The position numbers were made by a program, and so were the translations under genes. Source: Bemisia tabaci (taxonomy: Eukaryota > Arthropoda > Insecta > Hemiptera > Aleyrodidae). From it: a DNA stretch of 64,000 bases. Each line of letters begins with the position of its first letter. Position 1 is the stretch's first letter. The notes below the pieces were generated by a model. It was not told where the DNA came from, ran no database searches, and was given only the letters and a program-made list of their open reading frames with translations. This document shows, in pieces, positions 11,230 to 21,605 of this stretch. The stretch lies in the NCBI RefSeq assembly GCF_918797505.1, contig NC_092793.1, positions 70,799,660 to 70,863,659 on the forward strand, in the 5' to 3' direction.

Positions 11230-11470
11230 TCCAGGGCCAATATCATCTACGAGTCCTTGGGGAGACTCCGTCTCAGCATAGGCGTGCTTAGGTCATTTTG
11301 CTTGGGGGGCCTAGTCCCCCTACCACCGGGGGGTCGGTGGGTATGGAATACCGCCCAGTTCAGAGGGGGTCCGGAGGACCTCTCCCGAAAAATTTTTGAA
11401 ATTATAAATCAATTTGGACGCATTTTCTGCGGAAAAATTACGTTCCCTTTTATAATTCCAGCACACAATA
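11230..11470. mobile_element. Partial GC-rich element related to 19189-19898
   Basis: CTTGGGGGGCCTAGTCCCCC and the following GGGGTCCGGAGGACCTCTCC, then an AT-rich segment ending GGACGCATTTTCTGCGG, match in reverse orientation the right part of the element at 19189-19898 (around 19735-19835). No ends or target duplication were found, so this is a fragment. Confidence 0.45.
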
Positions 11471-12056
11471 CTGTCAAATTGTTGCTTTCAATATATCCGG
11501 GGAAAAAATACTTTTTATAAATTAGGAGTTCGACTCGGAGTCGGAACTTTTATCCCCATGACGCTACACGGCTCCTTGTAAATAAATTAGAACATGGCTA
11601 GTGAAGGTAGATTGCACTCTGTATTGATCTTAGTATTAACACCATCATTCAAATAAAAAACTTTAGATATGAAGATGACTATGCATGAATCAGGACCCTT
11701 GAGCTTAATGACTGGGAGACTTTTACGATTTAGAGTCGTTCTTAGTGTACACTTAAAATGTTGGAAAATTTTACGTCTTTTAAAATCCACCCTATCTTGC
11801 AAGGAAACTTATTGAATAGAATGCACTGACGTATCAATTTTTTGGAAGAAGAGGAGACACAATTCTTCCTAAAGTTCCCATTGAACGAAAATTTTAAACA
11901 TCTTCGACTCCTTTCATGTAAGAAAAAATGTATTTTTACTAGAATAAGCACACGGTCGCTGTAGCGTTGATTCTAAATATAGGTCAACGCTCACGAGTTC
12001 AGACTTTGGAGACGATCATTCTAATTTTAGTAGTTCAGCAACATTAAATGATCTTT
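11471..12056. other. Unassigned stretch
   Basis: AT-rich DNA with two overlapping minus-strand frames of about 70 codons that look like chance. I see nothing else. Confidence 0.4.
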
Positions 12057-12115
12057 ATAATAATAATAATAGAAAAACAACAACAGCAACAACAACAACA
12101 ACAACAACAACAAAG
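12057..12115. repeat. Trinucleotide microsatellite (AAT, then AAC)
   Basis: A short (TAA) run is followed by an imperfect (CAA) run of about 13 units, interrupted once by CAG. It explains the poly-Val and poly-Leu runs in the minus-strand frame here. Confidence 0.9.
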
Positions 12116-12336
12116 AATAACAGAAAATAAAATTTGTTATGAAAATTAATTTGACCATTATTAATCTCAAAGAGGTCAAAAGGTATTGTTGATAATAGAT
12201 TGTTTTGAATTAGCCGATGTAATGTACTCAAATTCGATTGCATGAAAAAAGAAACAATTAAGTAATTTTGAAAGATGCTCTTATGATATGAGGAGAAAAC
12301 TAGTTCTCAAATGACTTAGAACTATCTTTAAATGGA

Positions 12337-12587
12337 TTGCATTTTGCAAAAAGGAACCACTAGCATTGCAATGTTGCTAAGATTGTGCAACTTCTTTTGT
12401 CTTGGAGGAAAAACCTGATTATCCATTCATAGTTTCTAGTTTACTCGCTAAAAACTGTAAATTTAAGACAAAAATTACCATCTAAATTTCATAGTTTTTC
12501 ACGATTTCCGCAATTTTATTGCAAAAGATGAAGTTGCACAATCTTAGCATCATTGCAATGCTAGTGGTTCCTTTTTGCAAAATGCAA
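12337..12587. mobile_element. Foldback MITE with TTGCATTTTGC ends
   Basis: The arms are TTGCATTTTGCAAAAAGG then AACCACTAGCATTGCAATG, TTGCTAAGATTGTGCAAC and their inverse at 12525-12587, about 65 bp at over 90 percent identity by eye. The centre is unique. The ends resemble those of the short inverted repeat at 30156-30300 (GCATTTTGCAA). No clear target duplication. Confidence 0.7.
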
Positions 12588-13242
12588 ATGCGGGCCGGTG
12601 GCCCTCCCTGTATCAACCAGCAACTCTAAATCTATTTTGATTGGAAATACCACCCGGTTCCCTTCCGCAAAACGCCGCCCATTTTACCTTTCTAGTCCGA
12701 ACGGGGAAAATTTAAGGTCAAAATCCCATTCGAAAGATGATTAGGCACATTATCCATGAGTTTAAGCCGGGAGAGCGTAACTTGTTGTTTCTTCCTTAAT
12801 GGTGGGCCATAAATCAAAACGAAATGAGCGGTGCAATTTAATCTGTCTTCGGGTTGTAGACAAATTAAGTTACCGCGAGTGGGAAGAAGATGAAAGTCAT
12901 CTTAGATGATTCCGTTCTCGGGCAAGTTCAAGACTAGACTTCGGTGCGGAAGTCTCGTTTTTTCCCCGCGAATGAATCGGCGATTCACGTGTAGGAAAAT
13001 ACGAAGCATTGTTTTTATCACTTTCGTCGCTACTGTCGCTGCTGACGCGACGGTCCCGTGGATCAGCGCGAAACCGAGTAATTTATCCTTGCAAAATATG
13101 CGCAATACTTGGGAGTCGAGCGTATATCCAGTTAATTGAAGAGCCTAAGAAATAATATGCACGTGCATGTGGTGGCAATTGTCCGATTCTGGACCAATTC
13201 CAGCCACAGGACTCATGGCCGACTCCCCAGGTTTTTGCGAGA
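12588..13242. other. Unassigned stretch
   Basis: No repeat partner in the window. Overlapping frames on opposite strands at 12900-13140 are mirror artefacts in a patch of higher GC. Confidence 0.4.
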
Positions 13243-13752
13243 ATGGAGATGTTGCATGTGTGAGGGATTTGCGATTTGACCATCCATTCTTGTGTAAAAG
13301 TTCGCGAGAAACACGATGGTGCCACTGGTTTTCTCTGAAATGATCTCCAAATTAGCTCAAAAAAAGCTCTCAAAGTGAGGCCAAAATGGAGGGGATATCC
13401 CACCCTACCCTGAGAGTCCACCTCTACATCAAAACAAACTCTCCATGCAAAGATAGGGAGCAAATACATTCGCAAGGTTGTCGTGTTCTCAGTCTTGGAG
13501 TCCCCAAATAAAGTGGTAACCCTGCTAATATATTTGCTCCCTATCTTTGCACGGAGAGTTTGTTTTGATGTACAGGTGGACTCTCAGGGTAGGGTGGGAT
13601 ATCCCCTCCATTTTGGCCTCACTTTGAGAGCCTTTTTTTGAGCTCGGGAGACGATTTCAGAGAAAACCAGTGGCATCATTGTGTTTCTCGCGAACTTTTA
13701 CATAAGAATCAATGGTCAAATCGCAAATTCCTCACACATGCAACATCTCCAT
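13243..13752. mobile_element. Large hairpin element, about 223-bp arms
   Basis: The left arm (13243-13466) begins ATGGAGATGTTGCATGTG and ends GGGAGCAAATA. The right arm (13531-13752) is its inverse at about 93 percent identity by eye. The loop is 64 bp. The arms include CTCTCAAAGTGAGGCC and GGGTAGGGTGGGATATCC. No target duplication was found at the flanks. A 130-codon minus-strand frame through the left arm is not supported, because the mirror arm breaks it. Transcription would give a long double-stranded RNA. Confidence 0.75.
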
Positions 13753-14504
13753 AGTCCATTGACTTCATCTTTGAACCAAAGCAGGAACGTAGCCAAAGGT
13801 AAGGGTTATAGAATTTTTCAATCTCATACGAGCTAAACTTTTTACCAAGAAAAAGTGCTTCTATACCATTTTCGGATACTTCAGAGGAGACTTTCTCTAA
13901 CATTCCCCTCCAATGGATATTTTTTACTACACCGCTGAATGAAAAACCATACTGTGTATTAAATCCCCGTCAGATACAATCAAACTACCACTTTAAGTGA
14001 ATGGATTATAAGACAAGGCCTAAGTTTTACCAAAAATTGTGCCTGTGAAAAGTTCATTTCACTCAAGATGTCCTTACTTAGGTAAAGTATCACAAGTACT
14101 TTTTGGGCCTGGGCAGTTAGTCATCAAATTTGTGTAATTTGGTACGAGGCAACTAATGTGCCAGATACTTCCAGAGTACCTTCAGACACTATAGAAATAT
14201 TCCTTTCATGATTAGTGTTGATTCCTGAAATTATTATGAGTATAAGAGCAAATGTTTCACCGGCAAAATTAAAATAACTCAAGATGTCAAGCGACGCAGT
14301 ATAATCTAAGCTCTTGGAATGAATGAAATTCACCTTACAATGTTCACTTACATCTTATTCTAATGGTTTTGCAAGAATCTTTAAAGTTGAAAATAGACCG
14401 TCGTTTTTGAATCTGTTTTTTTTTTTGATGATAGGTGAAAAAACAGTATTTAAATATCACAGGTTTCCTCCCCATGCGTTTTAGCACGTGGTGCGGCGCG
14501 CCGC
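13753..14504. other. Unassigned stretch
   Basis: No gene or repeat pair was recognised. AACTCAAGATGTCAAG near 14275 and CACTCAAGATGTCC near 14060 may be a decayed direct duplication. Confidence 0.35.
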
Positions 14505-14512
14505 CCAGGAAG

Positions 14513-14674
14513 CAGTGGCGATTCTTGAAAGTTGGCAACACTGTTTTTCCTTCATTTAAATGTACGTAAAACAATCGATTCCTGGTGAGGCAGCTTGCTT
14601 TACCTAAAATCGATATTTTTAATGGAGTTTAAATGGAGGGAAAACAGTGTTGCCGTCTTGAAAAATTGCCACTG
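14513..14674. mobile_element. H2 family MITE (hAT-like), copy 1
   Basis: The ends are CAGTGGCGATTCTTG and the inverse (ATTGCCACTG). The flanks CCAGGAAG (14505-14512) and CCAGGGAG (14675-14682) match at 7 of 8 positions, an 8-bp target duplication. Inner arms pair through AGTTGGCAACACTG and CAGTGTTGCC. The centre carries CAATCGATT and AATCGATATTT around GGTGAGGCAGCTTGC. It is non-coding. Confidence 0.75.
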
Positions 14675-14682
14675 CCAGGGAG

Positions 14683-15096
14683 AAGCACAGGTAAAAGCCG
14701 CTTGGGTGACAAGTGTCGAGCCGCTACTGTTAGACTTCGGTGACATGCCAAAGTTACAGGTGTTGCGGATCGAACTTTGCGGTCAATAAAGTAACCACAA
14801 GCTACGAAGGCCGATTCTAGTATTCGCAGTCTCAGGTGGATATTGTGACTGGCATACGTTAACCCCAACAATTTACTTATTGTAAAGTATGAGGATTCTG
14901 TGGTCTCCTCAAGTGCAAATAAAGAAAGTTTGATACTGACTCTAGCCTTGCCGACTGGATTATTTCGGATACTTGGAGAGCTATAGAAACTTTGGAACCA
15001 TAGAAGAGACGAAGACTTATTGTCAGCAATTTGGCTCATTCATTTGACCTCTGCAAGTTTATAATTTGTGAAACTCGAAGATGAAATCTTTGCTTG
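14683..15096. other. Unassigned stretch
   Basis: A 136-codon minus-strand frame (14629-15039) overlaps the H2 element and has no family features. I treat it as chance. Confidence 0.4.
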
Positions 15097-15324
15097 CACT
15101 GGAAAAAAAACACATTGAATCTAGAGTCCAGATTCTTGAAAACCTTGACAAGAAAAAATGCTCTTGATTCAATTAGATGTTTGCTTAAATCAAAGGGAAA
15201 TCCGCTCAAATTAAGAGGCTTGGTTCTTGATTTAAGCAAAAATCCGATTGAATCAAGAGTATTTTTTCTTGTCGATGTTTTTAAGAGTCTGGACTTTAGA
15301 TCCAATGTGTTTTTTTTTCCAGTG
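15097..15324. mobile_element. T3 family foldback MITE, copy 1 (228 bp)
   Basis: The ends are CACTGGAAAAAAAAC and the inverse GTTTTTTTTTCCAGTG. The arms continue through ATCTAGAGTCCAGATTCTTG and its inverse (CAAGAGT is read repeatedly inside), so the whole element folds. The second copy (37385-37611) is 227 bp. A clear TA duplication is not visible here. Overlapping frames on both strands are palindrome artefacts. Confidence 0.75.
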
Positions 15325-15869
15325 TGCCAAAACTTTTTGGCAGGGATGGATACATAATCAGACTGAAAATTTTTGGTCGAGGGCGTCCTCAAATAACGTT
15401 AGCCTTATTTCCAATTTTTTTCCAGCGATATCCTATACCCCTTCCATTCTCTTGTGTGTTAGGTAATCCTACACCCCTCCCTTCCGAATACATGGCGTCA
15501 TTTATTGCCCACGTAAATGATAAGATTGTAATGTAGGTGATATTTAAAAGGAATTCAATTTAATTCATTAGACTATAATCATGTTATCAATAACGGTCAC
15601 GGAATATAACTTGGTTGATATTTTAAGATTAACATATATTAGTTAGGAGGAATTAAACTGCAGAGTGAACAACAGCGATTCAAATTTATTCACCACAAAA
15701 TGTGAGGGAAGAAAAATTCCAGGGATGATAGCACATTTCAAAATTCAAATTTTAAAAGGAGCTAGGCCCTCATTGGATTGCATTGAATTAATTGCCAAAT
15801 AATGTCAAGAACTGTAGAATGTTGTTGAGGGGAAAAGGAAATATGTTACTTTGTCGGTTCATGATGACA
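15325..15869. other. Unassigned stretch
   Basis: No gene or repeat pair was recognised in this AT-rich segment. Confidence 0.4.
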
Positions 15870-15877
15870 ACACGAGC

Positions 15878-16044
15878 GTAGGGGCACGACGAGCTTCGCG
15901 ATAAATCGATTAATCTGCCAGTTAAACCTATAAAAATGGGTCCATTAATGTCTTCGCTCGCAAGAATCACCTTATAATGATCGATTCTTTACCATAACTT
16001 CAGATGGGAGTATATCGATACTTGATGGTCGATGCTGCCCCACC
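15878..16044. mobile_element. H1 family MITE (hAT-like), diverged copy 2
   Basis: The ends are diverged (GTAGGGGCACGAC and inverse of GGTGGGGCAGC). The inner parts match H1: GCGATAAATCGATTAATCTG, GTTAAACCTAT and GATCGATTCTTTACCATA. The flanks ACACGAGC (15870-15877) and GCACGAGC (16045-16052) match at 7 of 8 positions. It is the most decayed copy of the family. Confidence 0.6.
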
Positions 16045-16052
16045 GCACGAGC

Positions 16053-17724
16053 CGCAAGTCCAGCTTAGAAGCTCACGCTGACGAACCAGGTGGCCTTGAC
16101 TCGGTTTCGCGTCACTCAGTCGAGAGTGAGAGAGACCATGATTGGGGGAGAGAGTGAACGCAATGGGAGAAGAGAGGGAAAGTTAAAAGTTGCGGGGAGG
16201 GAGGCTACTCAAAACACCGCAAATTGGGCTTCAACGCAGAGCTACTGGAAAAAAAGTACAAAAGTTATTTTTTTGCGAATCAACAGCAATAATTAAATTT
16301 TTCTGGTGCATGTAAGAACATCCGTTCGCACACACAATTCAGACTGGAGAAATTCTGCGTCATGCAGAAAAATCTCGGATTGAAAACTCTTCTCGGAAAG
16401 TTATTTTGTGCGTTTACTGGTTTTGATCCAATGTGCGCCGATATGGCTGGTGAGCTTTGGTGAGCAAGCAACCGGTTTCGGTCACCTGGTTCACCTGCTT
16501 GCTAAGTTTATCATAAAAATACATTAGCTCTTCTGGGCGTATACACACTGTGTGACAAAAAGGCAACCACTCTGAGTTCATTCATACAAGCAGGCAATTT
16601 GATAGTGACTTCGGGGTGACAAAGTAGGATGCCCGCCACTATAATAACACAGCAAGGTTGATATAATTTTTTAAAAATCTTCAGCTCTAAAAATTGAATG
16701 GATCTGCAAGGATCTCAAAACAGTTTTTTGCGTATTTATCAAATTCGTCCCAAACTCTCTTAAAAAATTTAAATTCATAAATCTTATCCATCCCTTAGAA
16801 CTTATTTGCTCAAACCAAACAAACCATTCGAGAGAGCGCTAAGGCGGCAAAATGTAGGAATTACTTCTGAGACTTTATTATCGCGAAGAAAAGTAGGCGT
16901 ACCGACAAATGCAATAAATTTGCCTAACGCAGGGAAATTTAAAATTAAATTAAATGTTTAATTTTTGATTATTTGAAATTATACAATTTTTGTAACCTGA
17001 AACACACGAAAATTCGCCAAGACGGCAAAAAGCAAGAATCAAAGACTTTAACGCAACGCAGAAGAATATTCGAACAGACACACTTGAAATGCTTGACGCA
17101 TGGTGGCATTATTATTCAAGCAGATGGTTTGGTCTGTTGGCTTTCCAATAAAAATAAGACTTTTCTACTTTTTTAATTCTGTGTATTCATATATTTTTTT
17201 GCACTGATGCATTGATAGACTAGGGCGTTAATTTTGGTGGAAATCGAAGTTGTCATCCTACTCTTTGCGGAATTTTACATGAGCAAAGTAGGTTAAATCT
17301 CAAATCCCTCCACTTGCGAGAGCACCATCACGAGGTTTTCACTGTTGTGAAGATTCCTCCCGATGGATCCATGGGCCTCCTACTTTATTTGACTCTAATT
17401 TCAACGACACTCGTTAATTTGCCTCTGATTATTTGTCTTACACGCACACGCAGGAAAGTGAGAGGTGAAGGAAGCGGATAGAGGAGGAAGGTTGTTGGTT
17501 GCGGTTACTCTGCCACTGCGGCCAGCTCCGTGCTGTATGGAAGCGCTTGCGCAATCACCAACTGAAACTGCCGGAATTTTCTTTCGTTACTCGGAAAATC
17601 TCGACGTAACCATTATGCATATACATTCTGTTTGTTATGATTACAATACTGTTATAATTCATTATTATGCCACGAATACATTCATACTTCAAACATCCAT
17701 CCTTTAAGTTCTGATGATCCAAAA
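16053..17724. other. Unassigned stretch
   Basis: About 1.7 kb with no credible gene. A purine-rich GAGAGTGAGAGAGACC patch lies near 16120. A small inverted motif (GAGCAAGCAACCGG and CCTGCTTGCT) lies near 16460-16505. GACAAAGTAGGATG near 16618 and its near-inverse CATCCTACTCTTTG near 17255 may be ends of a badly decayed element. Confidence 0.35.
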
Positions 17725-17838
17725 GTAATTATCCAAATTTTAAAACTCTTTACGGAAGTAAATTTAAAAATTTAAGGTATATTCCTGGTCTCCGACGGAA
17801 ATAGCCTAGTTGCCGGTCGTCGTAATAAATTGACCAAA
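17725..17838. repeat. Dispersed repeat of about 115 bp, copy 1
   Basis: AAATTTTAAAACTCTTTA, TTTAAG, CCTGGTCTCCGACGG, AAATAGCCTAGTTGCCGG and TCGTCGTAA occur in the same order at 29145-29262. There are no inverted ends, so this may be a fragment of a larger dispersed repeat of unknown class. Confidence 0.55.
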
Positions 17839-18169
17839 CCTATTCATATGCACAATTCATATTTTTCGTCCGGCTGATTACACTGACTCATTTTAATATG
17901 TGATTGTTTTTCTTATTTATTACTTTTTTAAAAGAAAATTCAGCAGTTGATAATGGCGAGAGTTACCGGCAGAAACATCCTCTGTCGATTTGTTGTTTTA
18001 GCTTCGTTCCTCACTTTTTTATTCTTGTTCTTATCGTGTCATGTTTTCAGCCCACATACTACTACTATCTCTACATCTATTTATAAAAGTAGTTCTGTCT
18101 CATTTTATGATTGTTATTCTAACTTTCCCATTGTCAGAAGTTAATTAAGTAGATACAGAGCTCAGAGTA

Positions 18170-18360
18170 GAGTTTTTCACGGGAATCTCAAATTTTCAAT
18201 CAGTTTTTCAAAATTCGAAAATATAAGGTGGCAGACATGAGCTAAAATGCTATCACGGCTCCTGTTTGATCTATATTTGTAAGACTTGGTGAAGTGAGGT
18301 ACTATTTGACGGGAATTTTAAATTTTCCATCAAGTTTACAAAATTTGAAAATCCACTTGC
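18170..18360. repeat. Degenerate copies of the 130-bp unit
   Basis: TTCGAAAATATAAGGTGGC, AGACATGAGCTAAAATGC, TATCACGGCTCCTG and GACTTGGTGAAG follow the same order as the 130-bp units in the foldback-like element at 49912-52517. About one and a half units are present. The identity is clearly lower than among the units at 50-52 kb, so this is an old or independent occurrence. Confidence 0.55.
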
Positions 18361-18385
18361 AGTGGATGTGGAAAAAAATTGCATA

Positions 18386-19188
18386 GTTCCGTTATCGGAA
18401 TAATCGTTTTGCATAGTTCATTTTATTTTGTTTCCATTTCTAACCACTTGTTTAGTTATAATCCTCCTATAAAAACCACCCATTTGCTAAATACAATTTT
18501 AACTGAAGCGCACTTAAGCGCATTCATGACTACAAAAATGTTAACGGATATCGAAAGGCCAGCGTGCATGAAGACCATTTCAATTGTAATCTTCCGTCGC
18601 ATTTCTAAGGCGCAATGATACAACTATTTGAACTCTCCGGAATGCGTGAGGTATCACACCGCATTTGAAGGCGTTTTCAAATCAGCCAAGTTCCGATACC
18701 CGGATTATCGTTTTGCATAGTTCATATTCTTTTGTTATATTCCGTGCCGCTTTTTTATTTCTAATCCTCGTAGAAAAACCACCCATTTGTAAATACAATT
18801 CTAGCTGAAGCGCACTTCAGCTATGCATTCACCACTGCAAAAATTTCAGAAGAAATCGACAAGCCCAGCGTGCATGGAGGCTATCTTCATTTAAATATTC
18901 CGTCACATTCTTACGGCGCAATGATACAACTATTTGAACTCTCCGGAATGCGTGAGGTATCACGCGCATTTGAAGGCGTTTTCAAAACAGCCAAGTTCCG
19001 TTATCGGAATAATCGTTTTGCATCGTTTATGTTATTTTCTTTCCATTTCTAACCGCTTTGTTTATTTTTAATCCTCCTATAAAAACCACCCATTTTCTAA
19101 ATACAATTCTAGCTGGAGCGAACTTCAGCTATGCATTCACCACTGCAAAAATGTCAAAGGAAATCGACAAGCCCAGCGTGCATGAGAG
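18386..19188. repeat. Tandem array, 304-305-bp unit, about 2.6 copies
   Basis: GTTCCGTTATCGGAATAATCG recurs (with changes) at 18386, 18690 and 18995, giving periods of 304 and 305 bp. Shared landmarks are AAAAACCACCCATTT, AGCGTGCATG and TTTGAACTCTCCGGAATGCG. The third copy stops inside AGCGTGCATGAGAG, where the next element begins. Frames in the array are repeated chance frames. Confidence 0.85.
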
Positions 19189-19898
19189 CAGGCCCGCAAC
19201 AAGGGGGGATACTGGGTCCCTGGTACCGGGGCCCGGGCCCCGGAGGGGGCCCGTGTTACCCGTGAAAAACCCCTTACGAATTCACATGCAACCCTTGTTT
19301 CGTAAGAAAAAGTGAAAAATTTACCCTAAAAATTTCGCAAAAGGTGATTAGATTTTCAGAAACACGCTGGGGCACTGTAGAATTCTTCTTAAATTTTAAA
19401 AGAAGTATACTTCTTGGAAAATTTCTATCTATTTTCAAGATTTTCAGAACAGAGGGATATTTTTAGAAACTGCGTTTTATTTTCTTCCGTCGTCAGATGC
19501 TAAGAGTCTCCAGTCTGGGTATCCTCGACTTCAATGGCTCATGGCTCAACTCCCTTGCCATAGACAAACGAAGGGGGAGTCCAGGGGGGCCTGGCCCTCT
19601 TAGAACTGAAAATAGTATCATATGCCCCCCCCCCCAAAAAAAAATAAAAATAAAAATTTTCCAGAGGTTTTGAATGCAACAATTCGCAAGTATTTTGTGC
19701 TGAAAGTAGAAAAAAAAAACATAATTATTCCGCAGAAATTGATAGAAAAATTCTTTATGGAAGCTTCAAAATGCGTCCGATTAGTCGTATAAATTCTAAA
19801 ATTTCTCGGGGGATGCCCCTCGGACCCCCCCCCCTCCGTGCTTGGGGCCCGAACCTTAAAACTGGTACCAGGGCCCGAGATGGGATGTGGCGGGCCTG
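19189..19898. mobile_element. GC-rich transposon with CAGGCCCGC ends
   Basis: The left end CAGGCCCGCAACA and right inverse (CAGGCCCGCCACA) pair. Further in, GGTCCCTGGTACC and its inverse pair, followed by GGGCCCGG and GGGGCCC segments on each side. Ends of this kind occur in hAT elements, but the flanks (TGCATGAGAG and TATCTACC) show no 8-bp duplication, so the class is uncertain. The AT-rich interior, with no credible transposase, includes an 11-C run at 19625. It interrupts the tandem array on its left, and the array does not resume on its right. Confidence 0.65.
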
Positions 19899-20412
19899 TA
19901 TCTACCATCGACGACGTCTATTATATGGTGATAGACTGGTGGTCTGAAACCATGATGATAAGAAATAAATAAAGATATTGATTTTTTGTTTTAGATTAAT
20001 TTCGTTTTCTCTGATTTTTGCAATTGTAGTGACAAAGCCGCAGAAATTGTTGGTGTTTTCGTATTTAAGTTTTTTCCCCCTCTTTTTTCTAATACATGAA
20101 ATGCACCAAACTTTCGTCCGTCCTCAAAAAGCAGTCAAAACTAAACGGAGACATTGTATTTGAAAAAATCATCGCTTCAAATCAGAATGTTCGATGAGCA
20201 GGGTTTTATGCATTTTATGCAGCATTTCTTTTCTGAAAAGGTAGATCGAGGAAAAATAGATTCAAATGCGAGGAAATCTACTGCCTTATGTGACGTGATG
20301 ATGCGGCATTTCCCATATCTAAATACATTCATTTTTGCAAATTAGATCATTCTGTCACAACTCCTCCGACAAGTTTCCAGTTTAGAAACTGAGGATATCC
20401 TCGTGCTCAGTT
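19899..20412. other. Unassigned stretch
   Basis: No gene or repeat pair seen in this AT-rich segment. Confidence 0.4.
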
Positions 20413-20420
20413 AACTCAGT

Positions 20421-20584
20421 CATTGGCGGATCCAGCAAATTGACGAAATTCTTTTTTCTCCATTTAGACCTACGAAAATATATCGATTCTTGGAGGGGCC
20501 AAGTTCTCCGACAAGAATCGATGATTTAACATGGGCTTAAATGAAGGGAAATCCGGTGTTGAAAAATTGCTCGCTCCGCTTTTG
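20421..20584. mobile_element. H2 family MITE (hAT-like), copy 2
   Basis: The left end is CATTGGCGGATCCAGCAA and the right end is a diverged inverse. AACTCAGT (20413-20420) and CACTCAGT (20585-20592) form an 8-bp target duplication with one mismatch. The centre pairs CGATTCTTGG with CAAGAATCG. It belongs to the same subgroup as 33132-33302. Confidence 0.7.
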
Positions 20585-20592
20585 CACTCAGT

Positions 20593-21430
20593 GGTCCCCA
20601 CTTATACATGAAATTCATCTATTTCAGACACCTTTAAAGTCTCCAATACTCCACTGCATGGGGGGGGGGGGGGGGGAGGTACGCTTTTCGTGCGATGCGC
20701 ATCGTTATATTCGGCATTTCACCGCATCTCAGCACAATGTTGTTATCGAAAGCTCCCATAAACTCGAACTTGGAGGAGCCGTATTCTCGTTCGAATATCA
20801 TCCATTCAGTTTGTCTAATCCCCGTGAAATGAATCTCCAGAGACACCCCTTCCTCGTTCCCCGCCCCGCCCCACCCCCTCCCTCCGCTCCCACCGCAGGA
20901 ACGGACACGAGCGAGGCTGAAGCCGATTGTTACAAGTCATGTGAAATAATTCAGTTTCCCTGCGATCGACGCTCCCGAGTCCTGGATTTCGAAAATTCTG
21001 CTCGCTCAAGTTCAAAGCGTCCCTTCTCCTCTCCGCCCCCGCGCTTGGCCGGATTGGCATTGAACTTTTGATCTTCCTGTCCGACTGAAACGGGCGATTG
21101 CATGATGACCGTTCCGGCCACTCACCTACCCTTCCTCGTCCTTTCTCGAACATTACTCAGCTTTTTCTATTTGGCTTTCGGACGCCCGGCCTCAGACATC
21201 GTTGCCCTTGACCTTTGACGTCGAGTCCACGTGACGGATAAACAGTGCGCAACCCTCAACTTGAAGCTACTCGGAGAGGTGTGCTGAGCTTAGCAGAAAC
21301 TGGCCGAAGACTCCAAATTGAGACGAAGGGGAAAATTTTAAAACTTCCTTCTTTCCATAGACGTCAGTTCAAAACAAACGGGAAAGCTCTGATACGTTCG
21401 TAACAGAGAAAAGTTCGGTTGTTTTCTATG
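20593..21430. other. GC-rich stretch with poly-G tract, no recognised gene
   Basis: A run of 17 G lies at 20660-20676. The segment at about 20850-21180 is C-rich (CCCCGCCCCGCCCCACCCCC-like). A 176-codon plus-strand frame (20541-21071) is the longest in the window, yet it starts in the H2 element, crosses the poly-G and is rich in Pro, Ser and Arg, all typical of a chance frame in GC-rich DNA. Confidence 0.4.
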
Positions 21431-21432
21431 TA

Positions 21433-21605
21433 CACTGAGAGAAAAAGTTCAGTCATATGAACCGTATGCACGCTGTTCAATATCGGTCGTATTGTTCGGT
21501 TCGTGTAACCGTATTCTCGGTTCATGCAACCGAGCATTTTCGTTACTTCGGTTTGGTCTGAATGCTCGACTGGATGAACCGATGATGCGGTTTCTAGAAC
21601 CGATA
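21433..21605. mobile_element. One-ended T-type element with CGGTTC motif array
   Basis: TA then CACTGAGAGAAAAAGTTC looks like the left end of a T-type element. It is followed by repeats of CGGTTC(A/G)TG(C/T)AACCG in both orientations. I could not find the right end, so it is probably truncated at or before 21605. Confidence 0.45.

Noticed and set aside
12055..12243. Poly-Val/poly-Leu minus-strand frame as a membrane peptide
   Set aside because: It is a translation of an AAC microsatellite.
13083..13475. 130-codon minus-strand frame
   Set aside because: It runs through the left arm of a large hairpin. The mirror arm does not preserve a frame.
18386..19188. CRISPR array
   Set aside because: Units of about 305 bp are contiguous without short repeats and unique spacers, and the sequence is eukaryotic in style.
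20541..21071. The 176-codon plus-strand frame as a gene
   Set aside because: It begins in an H2 element, crosses a 17-G run and has the Pro/Ser/Arg bias of GC-rich chance frames.
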